DNA of 64,000 nucleotides from positions 22,774,716-22,838,715 of the forward strand of contig OY744615.1 of the NCBI GenBank assembly GCA_963556255.1, read 5' to 3'. Shown here one piece after another: positions 44,034-54,578 of this stretch (the first letter of the stretch is position 1; every line of letters starts with the position of its first letter). Source of the stretch: Allolobophora icterica (taxonomy: Eukaryota; Annelida; Clitellata; Crassiclitellata; Lumbricidae). Both the position numbers and the translations under genes were made by a program. The notes under the pieces were generated by a model. The model was not told the origin of the DNA, ran no database searches, and was given only the letters and a program-made list of their open reading frames with translations.

Positions 44034-45062
44034 TAACACTAGCTGGATTACCCGGCGTTGCCCGGGGTTATAAGCGACCTCTGCCGTGGACTGACTGCTT
44101 CGCAGTCGCCCTCTGGCGGCGACTGCTTCGCAGTCTTGGAGGCCCTTGTGGCGTCTGGCGATCTCTGGCGGAGACTGCTTCGCAGTCTGCCGTGGAGTGA
44201 CTGCTTCGCAGTCGCCCTCTGGCGGCGACTGCTTCGCAGTCTTGGAGGCCCTTGTGGGGTCTGGCCACCTGTGGGGGAGACTGCTTCGCAGTCTTGTAGA
44301 CGCCTTCTGGCGTACAGCGGAGACTGCTTCGCAGTGTTGTATACGCCTTCTGGCGTCTAGCGACCTCTGCCGTAGACTGACTGCTTCGCAGTCGCCCTCT
44401 GGCGGCGACTGCTTCGCAGTCTTGGAGGCCCTTGTGGCCTCTGGCGACCTGTGAGGGAGACTGCTTTGCAGTCTCCCGTGGAGGGTGAACCGGGCGTTGG
44501 CGTGTTAAAGAAAACGCCAGAAATGTAGCCCTCACTGCCGGTCTGTAGTCGGCCTCGCCCTTAGTAAAGCAGACTGGTTGTTTCATATACTGTAAATAAT
44601 TTAGATCTTTGTCTTTGAACATACATGTGTTAAAATTTTGCTGTAAAACGATGAATATACTTCGAATCGATCGTCATTAAATTTTCTGCGAAAGTAAACA
44701 ACTTATGTGCATTATTAATGACGTTGGGGAATACCGGCGCCATAAATAGAACCGCGGTGTCGTTATGCGCATTAGTAATGATGTTGGGGAATACCGGCGC
44801 CATAAATAGAGCCGCTTCGCAGTGGAATAGGCGAGCTTGCGCGTGACGGACGGTCGGGTGGGTAGTTTGGGGGATTTTCACCATGGTAGCGGTGAAAACG
44901 GGGGACGCGAACCCCCGCACTGGGTGTCCGATGCCGAGACCGACACAGCAGTCAAGGTTTCGAGTAAAAAGGTGAGAAATTGTAGAAGTTAAGCCCGGTC
45001 AAACAGACAGACAGACACACACACACACACACACACAGAATTCTCGCTTTATTAATATAGAT
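44034..45062. mobile_element. GC-rich repeat element with ten GACTGCTTCGCAGTC hairpins
   Basis: It begins ctagctggattacccggcg and a palindromic CCCGGCGTTGCCCGGG. From 44090 to 44475 a tandem block has ten copies of GACTGCTTCGCAGTC (two with one change), spaced 25-60 bp by 'gccctctggcggc' or 'ttggaggcccttgtgg'. It then has a duplicated 'ttggggaataccggcgcc' and ends in (CA)n and 'cgctttattaatatag'. Long open frames across the block are by-products of the repeat. Class not determined; no transposase or Rep/helicase seen. Confidence 0.65.
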
Positions 45063-45189
45063 TGCCTGGTTTATTTTTATTCTGTTTCGTGCGCCTCTTT
45101 GTATAACTTGTCTGTTAGCCACAGTGCGTTTGCAGGTGGTTTATTAAAGAACATACTTACTTACTGTATGGCCTGCATTTCATTCGTTA

Positions 45190-45440
45190 GGTCTGGGGGG
45201 GTAGGTGGTTGAATGGTAGCACGCTGGCACGTAGATCAGAGGGACGCGGGTTCGATAACCGCGATCCCCACAATTTTGGCTCAGCCTTCATTCCCTACGT
45301 GGCGATTGTCAAAGTGAGCAGTAGTACAGATGGGAGCCTTGCATGGATGGCGTACAGTTATATTGGACTCCTGTTAAACTCGTTATCGCCGTCATACCAC
45401 AGGCTGCATTATTACAGTTCACTTAGGCTTAACCGCTGTT
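45190..45440 (+). mobile_element. tRNA-derived SINE, related family
   Basis: The head 'gtaggtggttgaatggtagc' (A box) and 'gcgggttcgataaccgcg' (B box) resemble a tRNA 5' half. The body 'ccttgcatggatggcgtaca' and 'ggactcctgtt' is related to family C. As a tRNA gene it lacks a closed acceptor stem, so I call it a SINE. Confidence 0.6.
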
Positions 45441-47394
45441 ATTGTGAAAATGTTTGTAATTAAAATTTGTTAAAAAGTTGGAAACAAGTTTAACTATTTT
45501 TAATTTAGTTACCTTGTTTACAAATCAGTTGCCAGCTTTAGTTAAACTGTTTAATTTAATTGAAAAATAAAAATAGCTGAAGTTTAACTAAAAAACATAG
45601 TTTAGTGCCCATCACTGGTAAGTAGTTTATAATTATTAGGTACCTTTCGCTGCATGCTCTCCTTGCTAGGCTACACGATGCAGCCTTTCTTCATTTTGTT
45701 ATTTAGTCATACAGTCGGAAAGCGATTGACCCGATTACCCCAATTTATCATCACAAGCAACCAGTTGAACTATGCTCGTCATATGAGGAAGTTTTTGAAC
45801 GAAATTTATGAGTTTTACCGTCCTCGACAGAAAGCGTCCGTAGATTCGCCGTGGTAATTAATGCTCTGAGCGTCGTCTATCTCGTCTTGAGTCTGCTGTC
45901 GTACAGCCAAAAATTCTGAAGTGGTATCGAAGAATTCCTTCAAAGGCAACGCCCATTCATACAGAAAGCAGCTGTTTTTAGCTTTTCCTGATCAACGACA
46001 GTAAAATTTTTACATCAACTGTCTATTTAGTAAAATACGAGAGTTTTACTTGCATTATCAAAAAGCTACTTACTTAATAATTATTTACTTACTGAACTCA
46101 TTTCTGCTGTGAGAATCTTTTTCTCATCTTGCTTTCGCACTCTTCTCCGCTGCTTTCCACACATGACTGAAAACCGAACTCTTCAAGCTATCCTATCCTG
46201 ATTCCAATTCTGCGCCACCACGCAACCACCATCATCACCGATTACCACCGTATACTACAGCACCTGCTGCCTCCTCGGCTTGACCTCCCCGGACTCTGAC
46301 CTGGCACCGGAACGGACAAGGCGAACATGGCTATTGGGACTTTGATATAGCGCCGGTGCATAAGCTGGTGTCTCTGACGTGGTTTTGTGTGGCGCTGAGA
46401 AATTTCGGAGATTTACATTTACATTTCTTCAGCATACGGATCCGTATAATAGACTGTAGGCCTGTGCATGAGGACACTTAATATAGTACAGTGTAATATA
46501 GTACAGTGTAATATAGTACAGTGTAAGTGCCTCACAAACTTTTTCTTCAGTTTTATCATTTACTGCTATAGACTTCAGCATTTTCCATTTTTCTCAAATG
46601 TCTGGGTTGTAACTAAAGTATTTCCACACTGCACATTCCCTTATATGACCAACGAAAATCTTGACAAACTCATTTCAGTGTGAAAGAAATATAATTATTA
46701 TAAAAACGAACGAAACTTTTCAACCTTTTCTCTCGTGCATAAACAGTGTTTGGAAATGTTGCACTAACTGTGGCCATAGTAGTATAGTAGGCCTAGGTTA
46801 TGAGATTCCCATCACTCACGAATGTATGCGCCAATTCCAATCAAGAAAAGAACATTTGAAACATATTTCTGTAGTTCAGTAGGCCTACTAGAATAAGACT
46901 CCTAAAAATTAAGTTTCTTAATTTTCGTTCTAAAAATTATTATAGGCCTACTTCTAATTCCTATTCACTTCTGAAGGTCTTAATTTCACTTCTTATTCTA
47001 TTCTCGTTCTTAAAATAATTTTTATTCTACATCTTCTGCTGCACGAAAATCAAATAATTATTATTCTTATTGGACTTCTTATTCACGAAAATATCACTGG
47101 TATCATCGTTTCATCTATTCCTGTTTTGGTTATCTGTTATTTCACCACAAATCCATTATCCTATTCATTTTCCTAAACAATTGTGAGTTGAGTCTAATTT
47201 CATCAGTAGGCTATAGGCTATGCCAGTTGTCTTATGAGGTTCCTAAAACGCGCTGTATACATGTAAGTGTTCAGGAACTTCAGATACATCGCTAACTATT
47301 ACATTATACCAACTTTTCTATAGGTTTCTACGAGCCAATATTTCTGAATTATTTTGTTTGAAGAAAATATAAAATTGGTATATTAGGCCTACTG
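45441..47394. other. Intergenic, mostly unrecognised
   Basis: It contains a possible LINE tail (46080-46440) and a 15-bp tandem 'atatagtacagtgta' at 46480-46525. Frequent 'taggcctac' words. Confidence 0.5.
46080..46440 (+). mobile_element. Possible LINE 3' tail fragment
   Basis: 'ctttccacacatgactgaaaaccgaactcttcaagc' translates in part like a LINE C-terminal tail (LKTELFKL-type). Downstream 'gatatagcgccggtgcataag' resembles the 'GGCGCTATATAAAT' ends of other repeats here. Weak. Confidence 0.3.
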
Positions 47395-47690
47395 GGGGGT
47401 CCATAGAGTAGTGGGGGTCCATAGAGTAGTGGTAACATTACTGGCGTGAAGAACAGTAGGTAGCGGGATCGTTTCCCGCAACCCTCCCAAGGTCCACTCA
47501 GCCTATCAATCGCGAGATGGCGTGTTGTGCAAAATGAGATGTAGGACGTGATGGGCGCCTTGCAAGGCTGCCGCATACAGTTAAAATTCGACTCCTGTAA
47601 TAACCTGAGATCACCCGTTCATACTGATTTGTAATCATGCTGCGTAATTGTCAGTTTTAAAATATTAAACGAAGATTATTATTATTATTA
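47395..47690 (+). mobile_element. SINE family C, full-length copy
   Basis: 'tccatagagtagtggtaac' supplies the A box and 'gcgggatcgtttcccgc' the B-box region. The body 'gatgggcgccttgcaaggct' and tail 'attaaacgaagattatt' run into (ATT)n. It closely matches 48307-48552. Confidence 0.75.
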
Positions 47691-48172
47691 CTGTATACCA
47701 TACCACGTGATCGATTGAGTCGGTTGATCAAGTTGGTCGACACTCGGCCAAGTCGAGTTGGTCGGAAAATCTTCGACTTGATCGACTTGCAAGTCGAGAC
47801 TTTCTGAGTACGAGTGTGTGTACGAGACACGAATTTCTGCAATATTAAACGAATATTGATTGATTGAATTCAAATGTTTTGACAAATTGTCAAAAGATCG
47901 TTGTTTCTTCCTCTTCACTCGGCTATGAAATATTTTGCTCACTATTTTTGCGTCTACGTCACACAAAGACCCACGTGATGTGATGACGTGATTCTGTTTA
48001 AACTCACAATTACCGTATTAACCTGATTTTAAGCTCACTGCAAATTACGATCTTCTTGGTGCTTTCGTATAATGAAAGCTGTAGTCTGTAGTCTTTTTCA
48101 GTTTTACGGTAAAAATGGAAAGATTAAGTAATTGCGTTAAACTGCTATAGTAACTAACTTCAGTAATCTTGA
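47691..48172. other. Intergenic, unrecognised
   Basis: It has a run of TCGAC-containing words ('gttggtcgac', 'cttgatcgac') between 47710 and 47795, otherwise unique. Confidence 0.5.
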
Positions 48173-48626
48173 CAGTGGCGGTTTTAGAGGGGGCTATGGG
48201 CTGTAGCTCCTAGCTGGAAAGTTAGCCCCCATAGTTTTTCTTAGCCCTCTATGCATATTCTTAGCCCCCCCCGTTTAACGTTTAATTAGCCATACATTTC
48301 AAACAATGGGGGGTCCATAGAGTAGTGGTAACATCACTGGCGTGAAGAGCAAGAGGTAGCGGGATCGCTACAATGTGATGGCGCAGATGGCGCATTGTTA
48401 AAATGAGATGTAGGACGTGATGGGCGCCTTGCAAGGCTGCCGTGTACAGTTAAAATTCGACTCCTGTAATAACTTGTGATCATCCGTTCATACTGATTTG
48501 TAATCATACTGCGTTGTTGTCAGTTTGAAGATATTAAACGAAGATTATTATTAATGTTTGCTGGTTACAGCCTCTGTGTAAAATATAGTGTAGGCCTATA
48601 AGATTTAAACTCTAGAACCGCCACTG
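48173..48626. mobile_element. hAT-like element carrying a nested SINE
   Basis: Ends CAGTGGCGGTTTTAGAG and CTCTAGAACCGCCACTG are near-perfect inverted repeats. Flanks AATCTTGA on both sides. It contains the SINE C copy at 48307-48552. Confidence 0.9.
48307..48552 (+). mobile_element. SINE family C nested in a hAT-like element
   Basis: It is nearly the same as 47395-47690, including 'ggggtccatagagtagtggt' and 'gatgggcgccttgcaaggct', with a short deletion after the B box. It lies inside the hAT-like element 48173-48626 and so is younger than it. Confidence 0.75.
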
Positions 48627-48713
48627 AATCTTGAGCAGTTTAAACTAGTTTCTTGAACTAACTGTAAACTAGAAACTGCGCATCCTCTACTGCCATTTTA
48701 TTTGTTGAGCTGG

Positions 48714-49488
48714 TACCGGTGTAGCGATTTCAGATTACCCCCATTTCACATTACCCCCCGGTAACTTGAAATCGCGTTCACATTACCGGGGGGTAATCTG
48801 AAATCGATTTCAAGTTACCCCCAGGGGTAACTTGAAATCGATTTCAGATTACCCCCTGCGATTTCAGATTACCCCCTCAAATTAATGGGGCCCATTTTCG
48901 ATTATCTTATATAATACTAATAATAATTGCCAATATTTATCGCTGAACTCTCGTTATCCTCTTATAGCATCATGTACGATAAGTTCTCTCTCTCTTTGTG
49001 CCTCAACTACATAAAACTCATGAAATGGAGCAGCTGACACGCATATATAGTACTGAAGTTGTCTGGCTGGCTGGTTTACTGGTCAATGCTTGCAATCAGT
49101 GCGTCAGCTGTGGAAAATTAACGTTAATATTCTCAGTCGTTCGAGAGAACTCGGTGGTATAGTTAGCATTTTATCTTATGTGAACATGGCAGGGGTAACT
49201 TGAAATCGCGTTCAGATTACCGGGGGGTAATCTGAAATCGCGTTCAGATTACCGGGCGGTAATCTGAAATCGCGTTCAGGTTACCGGGGGGTAATCTGAA
49301 ATCGCGTTCAGATTACCGGGGGTAACCTGAAATCGATTTCAGACTACCCCGGGGGTAATGTGAACAGCGCAGGGGTAACTTGAAATCGCGTTCAGGCTAC
49401 CCCCGGGGGTAATCTGAAATCGATTTCAGATTACCGGGGGGGGGGGGGTAACTTGAAAGAGGGGGTAACCTGAAGTCTTACACCGGTA
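48714..49488. mobile_element. Foldback element built of palindromic 'GGTAATCTGAAATCG' repeats
   Basis: The outer ends are TACCGGTGTA and TACACCGGTA. Each end carries multiple copies of a ~30-bp palindromic unit, 'ggtaatctgaaatcgcg' joined to 'ttcagattaccgggg', in alternating orientation. A unique ~280-bp core lies between about 48900 and 49190. No transposase frame and no clear target duplication. Confidence 0.75.
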
Positions 49489-49566
49489 CTAACTTCCGTA
49501 CCGTAGGGGCCTACAGTAGGAAATTCACTTGTAGCCTAAAATCGCGTGTCTTCGGACACGACGAGG

Positions 49567-50095
49567 TGTGCAGTTGACATTGTGACATTGTCCTGTGTGC
49601 AGTTGACGTTGTGACATTGTCCTGTGTGCAGTTGACATTGTGACATTGTCCTGTGTGCAGTTGACATTGTGACATTGTCCTGTGTGCAGTTGACGTTGTG
49701 ACATTGTCCTGTGTGCAGTTGACGTTGTGACATTGTCCTGTGTGCAGTTGACTTTGTGACATTGTCCTGTGTGCAGTTGACATTGTGACATTGTCCTGTG
49801 TGCAGTTGACATTGTCCTGTGTGCAGTTGACATTGTGACGTCCTGTGTGCAGTTGACATTGTGACATTGTCCTGTGTGCAGTTGACATTGTGACATTGTC
49901 CTGTGTGCAGTTGACATTGTGACATTGTCCTGTGTGCAGTTGACATTGTGACATTGTCCTGTGTGCAGTTGACATTGTGACATTGTCCTGTGTGCAGTTG
50001 ACATTGTGACATTGTCCTGTGTGCAGTGACATTGTGACATTGTCCTGTGTGCAGTTGACATTGTGACATTGTCCTGTGTGCAGTTGACTTGTCTG
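49567..50095. repeat. 29-bp minisatellite
   Basis: About eighteen units of 'gtgtgcagttgacattgtga' plus 'cattgtcct', highly uniform, suggesting recent expansion. Open on all three minus frames only because of the repeat. Confidence 0.93.
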
Positions 50096-50262
50096 AAGTG
50101 TGCAGTGTGTAGTATGACTGTTCTTGAGAGATTAGCTCAAGTCAGACGATACTGGTATCGTCTGTATCGTCTGTGGTTGAAGATCATTCTCGTTATCTGC
50201 TGTAGAGACCCTTCTGATGTCCATGGAAATCATGGCAGGGTGGCATCCGAATCAGACTGAAT

Positions 50263-50383
50263 CACTGGCGTAAACTTGCCCAAAATATGGGGGAGGGGGC
50301 ATTTGGTTATTCATTCTACACTTGTTGTATTGGATGTAAAGTCCATCTCAATTATTGCCCCCCCCCCAGAGTCTACGCCTATG
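50263..50383. mobile_element. hAT-like MITE, 121 bp
   Basis: Ends CACTGGCGTAAACT and AGTCTACGCCTATG are imperfect inverted repeats. Flanks GACTGAAT on both sides. Confidence 0.82.
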
Positions 50384-50391
50384 GACTGAAT

Positions 50392-51060
50392 GCCTGCCGA
50401 GCGTGTCTCTCGGAAAAGTTTTACGTCCATGACTATTAGTCAGAAGTCCATTTGCTATTGCGTCTATCAATGCCTGCCACGGAAGAGACGTTGCATAGAG
50501 CGGCTATAGATCTAATTCTGTCGTTCAACGTTTAGGCTCCTCCTACCGGAAGACGCTTCCGATTTAATAACTTTCTGAGCGCTGACGGTTTTTCAACAGT
50601 TGAGCGTTGAACTCCACTCTGAGCGGCAGTAAGTTGTAGGCCTGTGATCTTTCTGATCATTCGGGTTACTACCATTGCAGACCTTTGAGTTTGTGTGGCT
50701 GTCTAAACTCTAAGTTTCTCCGCAGTTGACTGCTTCGACTGAAACAAACTTCGACTGCAAACGACTGTAAAGGAATCGTCGAATTCTGAAAAGGTGAGGG
50801 TCGGAAATCGTTTTGAAGCCGTAATCGAATCGTAAAGTCAAAATTTCTAAAGCACTTAAAGCTAAACGCTAAGCACCAGCTTAGTCAAGAGTCGTTCTAA
50901 TTTGCATACGGATAGGTCTACATTGTATTAGCTTACGTTGACCATTAACTCTATGCCGATGACATAACTCTTCGTGTCCTTCTCCTCTCAAACTTTCTCA
51001 GATCATCTTCGTAACACCATCACGAAGAGCCTATATATGCCTGGATGAATGCCTACTTTC
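50392..51060. other. Intergenic, unrecognised
   Basis: No frame or repeat family recognised. Confidence 0.5.
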
Positions 51061-51068
51061 CGTGTCTC

Positions 51069-51240
51069 CAGGGGCGTCTATACCCCCTAAGTCATTGGAG
51101 CAACTTCCCCTTTCCCCTCTTCTTCGCCTTCCCTTCCTCCCCCCCCCCCTAGAATGGTGGCACACTCACTGACAGATCTTCTCCCCCTATTTCTTGGATG
51201 GAGAATTTGCTCCAATGTTTCTATGGTGTAGACGCCCCTG
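51069..51240. mobile_element. hAT-like MITE, family 1 copy c
   Basis: Ends CAGGGGCGTCTATACCCC and GGTGTAGACGCCCCTG. Flanks CGTGTCTC and CGTGTCTT (7/8). It is 172 bp, 182 bp in copy a. Confidence 0.85.
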
Positions 51241-51330
51241 CGTGTCTTCCTCCTTCCAACACAGAATTTCTCATAATTTAATTCTCAACTCTGACTTTCT
51301 CGGATCCTCCAGACCCATCTCTCCCATAGG

Positions 51331-51439
51331 CAGACTGGTCATTGTGTCCGTATGCCATGGCACAGGGGCCACTCTGGTTTCAGCGCGTGGCCCTAGGGTC
51401 TGAAAGGAATTAATTATACGTCAATACACAAATATTCTA
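51331..51439 (+). repeat. ~110-bp dispersed repeat, copy 1
   Basis: Shares 'gactggtcattgtg', 'tttcagcgcgt' and 'gaaaggaattaattatacg' with 52179-52286. Confidence 0.7.
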
Positions 51440-51860
51440 AATGGCAACGCCCCAAAATGGTTCCAGTCAGCCTCTGCTCTTTCCAAAGGACTCACAGCCT
51501 ACGCCCTCGCCCCTCGGGGTCATTCCTGGTCCAAAATCTTGGAAGCACTTTCGACCTAAACCTACCTTTGCTGACCACATCACCACCCATTTATACTGTT
51601 CTTGCTATATTGACAATCATGACCTCTGCTGAATTCGCCCTCTTCTTGATTATAAAACAGCGGCATCCTCAATTGCTTAATCCAAATTCGACCACTGTAG
51701 CTCACTTTTCCATAAGATTGACTCATCCAGAACGCTATCGCACTGCAGTGACCAAAGCCCCAAAACATCACATAATCCTAGTTCTCAAATCCCTTCATTG
51801 ACAGGTCCGTGAGCGCTTCCACCACAAAATTGTATCTCCTGCCTACAACATATCTTTCTT
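51430..51860 (+). mobile_element. L2-like LINE fragment, decayed
   Basis: Split frames read SWKHFRPKPTFADHITTHLY, IRPLLDYKTAASSIA, then RTAVTKAPKHHIILVLKSLH and ERFHHKI. These resemble the post-RT region of L2/CR1 LINEs ('SRLDYCNSLL ... RAVTK... HITPVLKSLHWLPV'). Frameshifts and stops make it a fossil. Confidence 0.55.
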
Positions 51861-52072
51861 CCTCTCCTTATCCTTCTCCTTCTCCTTCTCCTACTCCTCC
51901 TACTCCTTCTCCTTCTCCTTCTTCTCCTTCTCCTTCTCCTTCTCCTCCTCCTCCTCCTTCTCCTCCTCCTCCTCCTCCTCCTCCTTCTTCTTCTCCTTCT
52001 TCTTCTTCTTCTTCTTCTTCTTCTTCTTCTTCTTCTTCTTCTTCTTCTTCTTTCTCGTCTTCTTCTTCTAGG
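51853..52072. repeat. (CTTCTC)n/(CTT)n microsatellite
   Basis: Pyrimidine-only strand, a compound of ctcctt and cttctt. Confidence 0.95.
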
Positions 52073-52178
52073 TCTAAGTCAGTAGTGATAATCATTAGGC
52101 TAGTTTAACACATTTTCTACAAAAAGCTGCACAAATATTATTTAGCCTCGGTAACCATAGAGCAGTTCACGACAGTGG

Positions 52179-52286
52179 CGACTGGTCATTGTGCCCGTGT
52201 GTCATGACTCATGGCCTCTTTGGTTTCAGCGCGTACCGTTAGGGCAGAAAGGAATTAATTATACGCCAATACACAAATATTATTCT
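52179..52286 (+). repeat. ~110-bp dispersed repeat, copy 2
   Basis: Same blocks as 51331-51439, about 85% alike by eye. The two copies bracket the LINE fragment and pyrimidine microsatellite. Confidence 0.7.
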
Positions 52287-52542
52287 AGGGCTAGGGCCTA
52301 CCGGTTCTAGGAATATCGCTCATTGGGCCTTTCGCTCATACGCTATGTATATGCGCATCAAAGTAGGGACGCGAGCAATAAACATACAATTACCTAGCAA
52401 TTATAAAAGTGGCCAGCTAAACAACTGCACTAATTGACCTCATATATAACTTTACAAAATGTTCATTAAATATATATATGCACATCAAGTTAGGGACATT
52501 CATCCGTTTTGGACAAATATATTGATTATTAAATTGCACAGA

Positions 52543-52827
52543 TCATATAAGAAATAAACAAGTGACTTTAAATGGAGATTTAATAACTATTATACAAAAC
52601 AATACTGCAAGTACAATAGCAACAATGCACTTCACGGAAGAATCGTTTCCCCCGTATGGTATAAAAAGGCTATGAAATGAAAATGAAAGCCAAACATTTG
52701 CAGCGATCGAGTCAAGAGTCAAGCAGAAAGCTTCGGTGCGTTTAAGCCTACAAACTGTACTGGCTGCATTTTGAAGATGTTGGTGGACTTTCGATACCAC
52801 TGCAAAACTTACAATAATCTTTACCAT
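52543..52827 (-). other. Open frame with duplicated N-terminus MVKIIVSFAVVS
   Basis: The 94-codon frame starts MVKIIVSFAVVSKVHQHLQN and has two hydrophobic stretches. The same N-terminus recurs at 54579 (plus strand). It could be coding, or simply a repeat with an open frame. No known family recognised. Confidence 0.35.
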
Positions 52828-52857
52828 CTATTATTATAGTTTCCTTATATATGCAAA

Positions 52858-53065
52858 TTTGTCCGTCGGAGGACGCTGCGTCACAAACGGCTTCTGTTCT
52901 ATTGTGAAACATAAACCGGTTGTCTTGACGACGGCGGTCTTGACGATGGCGATAACCAAAGATACATATAGGCCTATAATAAAATTATGACGTCATAATA
53001 TGACGGGCAAATACTCTACACTATATACTGCCATCATAATTATGACGGGAAAATACACTATTGCC
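52858..53065 (+). repeat. Duplicated block, copy 1
   Basis: 'cggcttctgttctattgtga', 'ttgacgacggcg' and 'cataattatgacggg' are shared with 54346-54500, in the same orientation. Confidence 0.75.
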
Positions 53066-53235
53066 TAAGAATTGTTCTGACTCTTCCAGTTGTTTCTTGT
53101 GAAAGAGTATTTTCGAAGAATAAACTAATTCGTCTGTTGCTGCATTTCATGGGCCAGGTCAGGCCTGGGGCCACTTGCATGATTGAACTGGCAAGGCCTC
53201 AAAACTGTCTCAGTCCAACTCTGGTTCACGGCATC

Positions 53236-53531
53236 CAGGGCCGGCCCTAACCCAAATGGCGCCCAGGCAAAGAATATATTTGGCGCCCTCTGACCCCCAC
53301 TCCACGGTCCACCCCAAGTCACAATCCAGTGAGGAACCAGCCAGAACATTACGCTGAACTGAGTTATTTATTATTTGAATTCAAAAGAAAATAATCATTG
53401 TAATTTTAAAAAATGGCTAAAGAGTGAAAAACATGAAGCTGTTACAACACTTTTTTGGTGGAAATGCCTCCTCCCCAGATTTTGACGCCCCAGACAACTG
53501 CCTGCTTTTCATGTGTCTAGGGTCGGCACCG
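53236..53531. mobile_element. hAT-like MITE just upstream of the luqin-like exon
   Basis: Ends CAGGGCCGGCCCTA and TAGGGTCGGCACCG are imperfect inverted repeats. Flanks ACGGCATC and ACGGCACC (7/8). It ends about 190 bp before the predicted neuropeptide ATG. Confidence 0.7.
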
Positions 53532-53720
53532 ACGGCACCCTTGGGAAACATTTAGCGTAGGCCTTATGTCTCACGCGCACAACAGTATGGCGATCGATTA
53601 TTTAATATAGGCATTATGTCTCATGCGCTTCGAAATTTAAAATGCAGATTTCTATTGTTAGATAGAGCAGTCATCTTTCGCGGAAGTCGTTCAAAAGAAG
53701 CAAAAGATATGATCGTCACA

Positions 53721-53906
53721 ATGGCGTCAAAGTCTTTCGTCGTCATCGTCGTCATGACGACCATACTGGTGACGCTGACTTCAGCCGAGACTCAAGTAAA
53801 GAAGAAGCAACACTACGTCTGGAAGCCTCAGGGACGTTTCGGAAAGAGAATGTCTGACCTACGATCGCCACCTATCGGTTGGTGTCTTTACTCTAAGACC
53901 TCATAA
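53721..53906 (+). CDS. Luqin-like RFamide neuropeptide precursor, first coding exon
   Basis: The 61-codon frame starts with ATG in good context (acaATGg). It encodes a hydrophobic signal peptide (residues about 6-22, cleavage likely after TSA), a short ETQVKKK spacer, then QHYVWKPQGRFGKR. KR is a dibasic processing site and the Gly before it would become a C-terminal amide, giving a predicted QHYVWKPQGRF-amide, possibly pyroglutamylated. W-K-P-Q-G-R-F is one residue from the luqin core WRPQGRFamide of Aplysia and Achatina. In luqin precursors the peptide directly follows the signal peptide, as here, and a two-cysteine domain follows downstream. That domain is not seen: the frame runs 18 residues past KR with one Cys and stops, so it probably enters an intron (possible donor near 53877, atcg|gttggt). 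An in-frame ATG at 53709 adds four residues. Alternative: another RFamide family such as PQRFamide. Confidence 0.72.
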   Translation: MASKSFVVIVVMTTILVTLTSAETQVKKKQHYVWKPQGRFGKRMSDLRSPPIGWCLYSKTS

Positions 53907-54185
53907 CACAGCTACGTTTAACTTAAGGCGATCGTACACTAACTAAACCGATCCAATCCGACGAATAGGCCTAATAGTTTTTTAATTTTTCCCCAAGGTA
54001 CACGTGATTCGTCAGGACTGGAAAAACGCTAAATGGTCACAGATAGGCTAAGCGCTGATAAAGGAAAGTAAGCCTAAGTTTCTGGTTGGATGTATAGTTA
54101 TCTGGACAAAAGTGCGATATTCAAGGCTATTGGCAAGCCAAAAATTCTTGGTTTATTGGGCCAACAGTACCTAAAGTTAGGCCCC

Positions 54186-54186
<1 letters not shown>

Positions 54187-54262
<76 letters not shown>
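54187..54262. repeat. (ATT)n microsatellite
   Basis: About 24 'tta' repeats. Confidence 0.95.
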
Positions 54263-54345
54263 CGTCGTCGTCATAGCTTAATCATTATTTTAAGATAATA
54301 ATAATGCGCGGATAATAAGCATCTATACATATAGTTTATATATAG

Positions 54346-54500
54346 TGTCCGTCCGACGATAAACGCTACGTCACAAGCGGCTTCTGTTCTATTGTGAAAC
54401 AGATACCGTTTGTGACGTCAGTCTTGACGACGGCGATCAGAGCATTTTAACCAACGATATACACTGCCGTCATAATTATGACGGGCAAATACACTAGTAA
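54346..54500 (+). repeat. Duplicated block, copy 2
   Basis: Counterpart of 52858-53065, about 50 bp shorter. It lies 440 bp downstream of the luqin-like frame. Confidence 0.75.
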
Positions 54501-54578
54501 TAAATATAACATGATACAAAACTAAAGCACATTAAAAGAAATTAAAAGACACGGAAGAGACCGTGCAATTCTTAGACA

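Noticed and set aside
44068..44622. 184-codon minus-strand frame
   Set aside because: Spans the GACTGCTTCGCAGTC repeat block. Its repetitive 'CEAVAARGRLRSS' content comes from the DNA repeat.
44034..45062. Helitron assignment
   Set aside because: The hairpin-rich structure and AT-rich end are suggestive, but I see no TC start with CTRR plus 3' hairpin in the required order and no Rep/helicase.
45200..45275. tRNA gene
   Set aside because: Good A and B boxes, but the acceptor stem is not closed and a SINE-like body follows.
49511..50069. Three overlapping ~175-codon frames on the minus strand
   Set aside because: The 29-bp unit is not a multiple of three and has no stop in any minus frame, so the frames are by-products of the minisatellite.
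49567..50095. CRISPR-like array (29-bp repeats)
   Set aside because: Units are directly adjacent with no unique spacers, and the setting is a eukaryotic genome without cas genes.
51809..52108. Serine/proline-rich 99-codon frame
   Set aside because: Read-through of the (CTTCTC)n/(CTT)n microsatellite.
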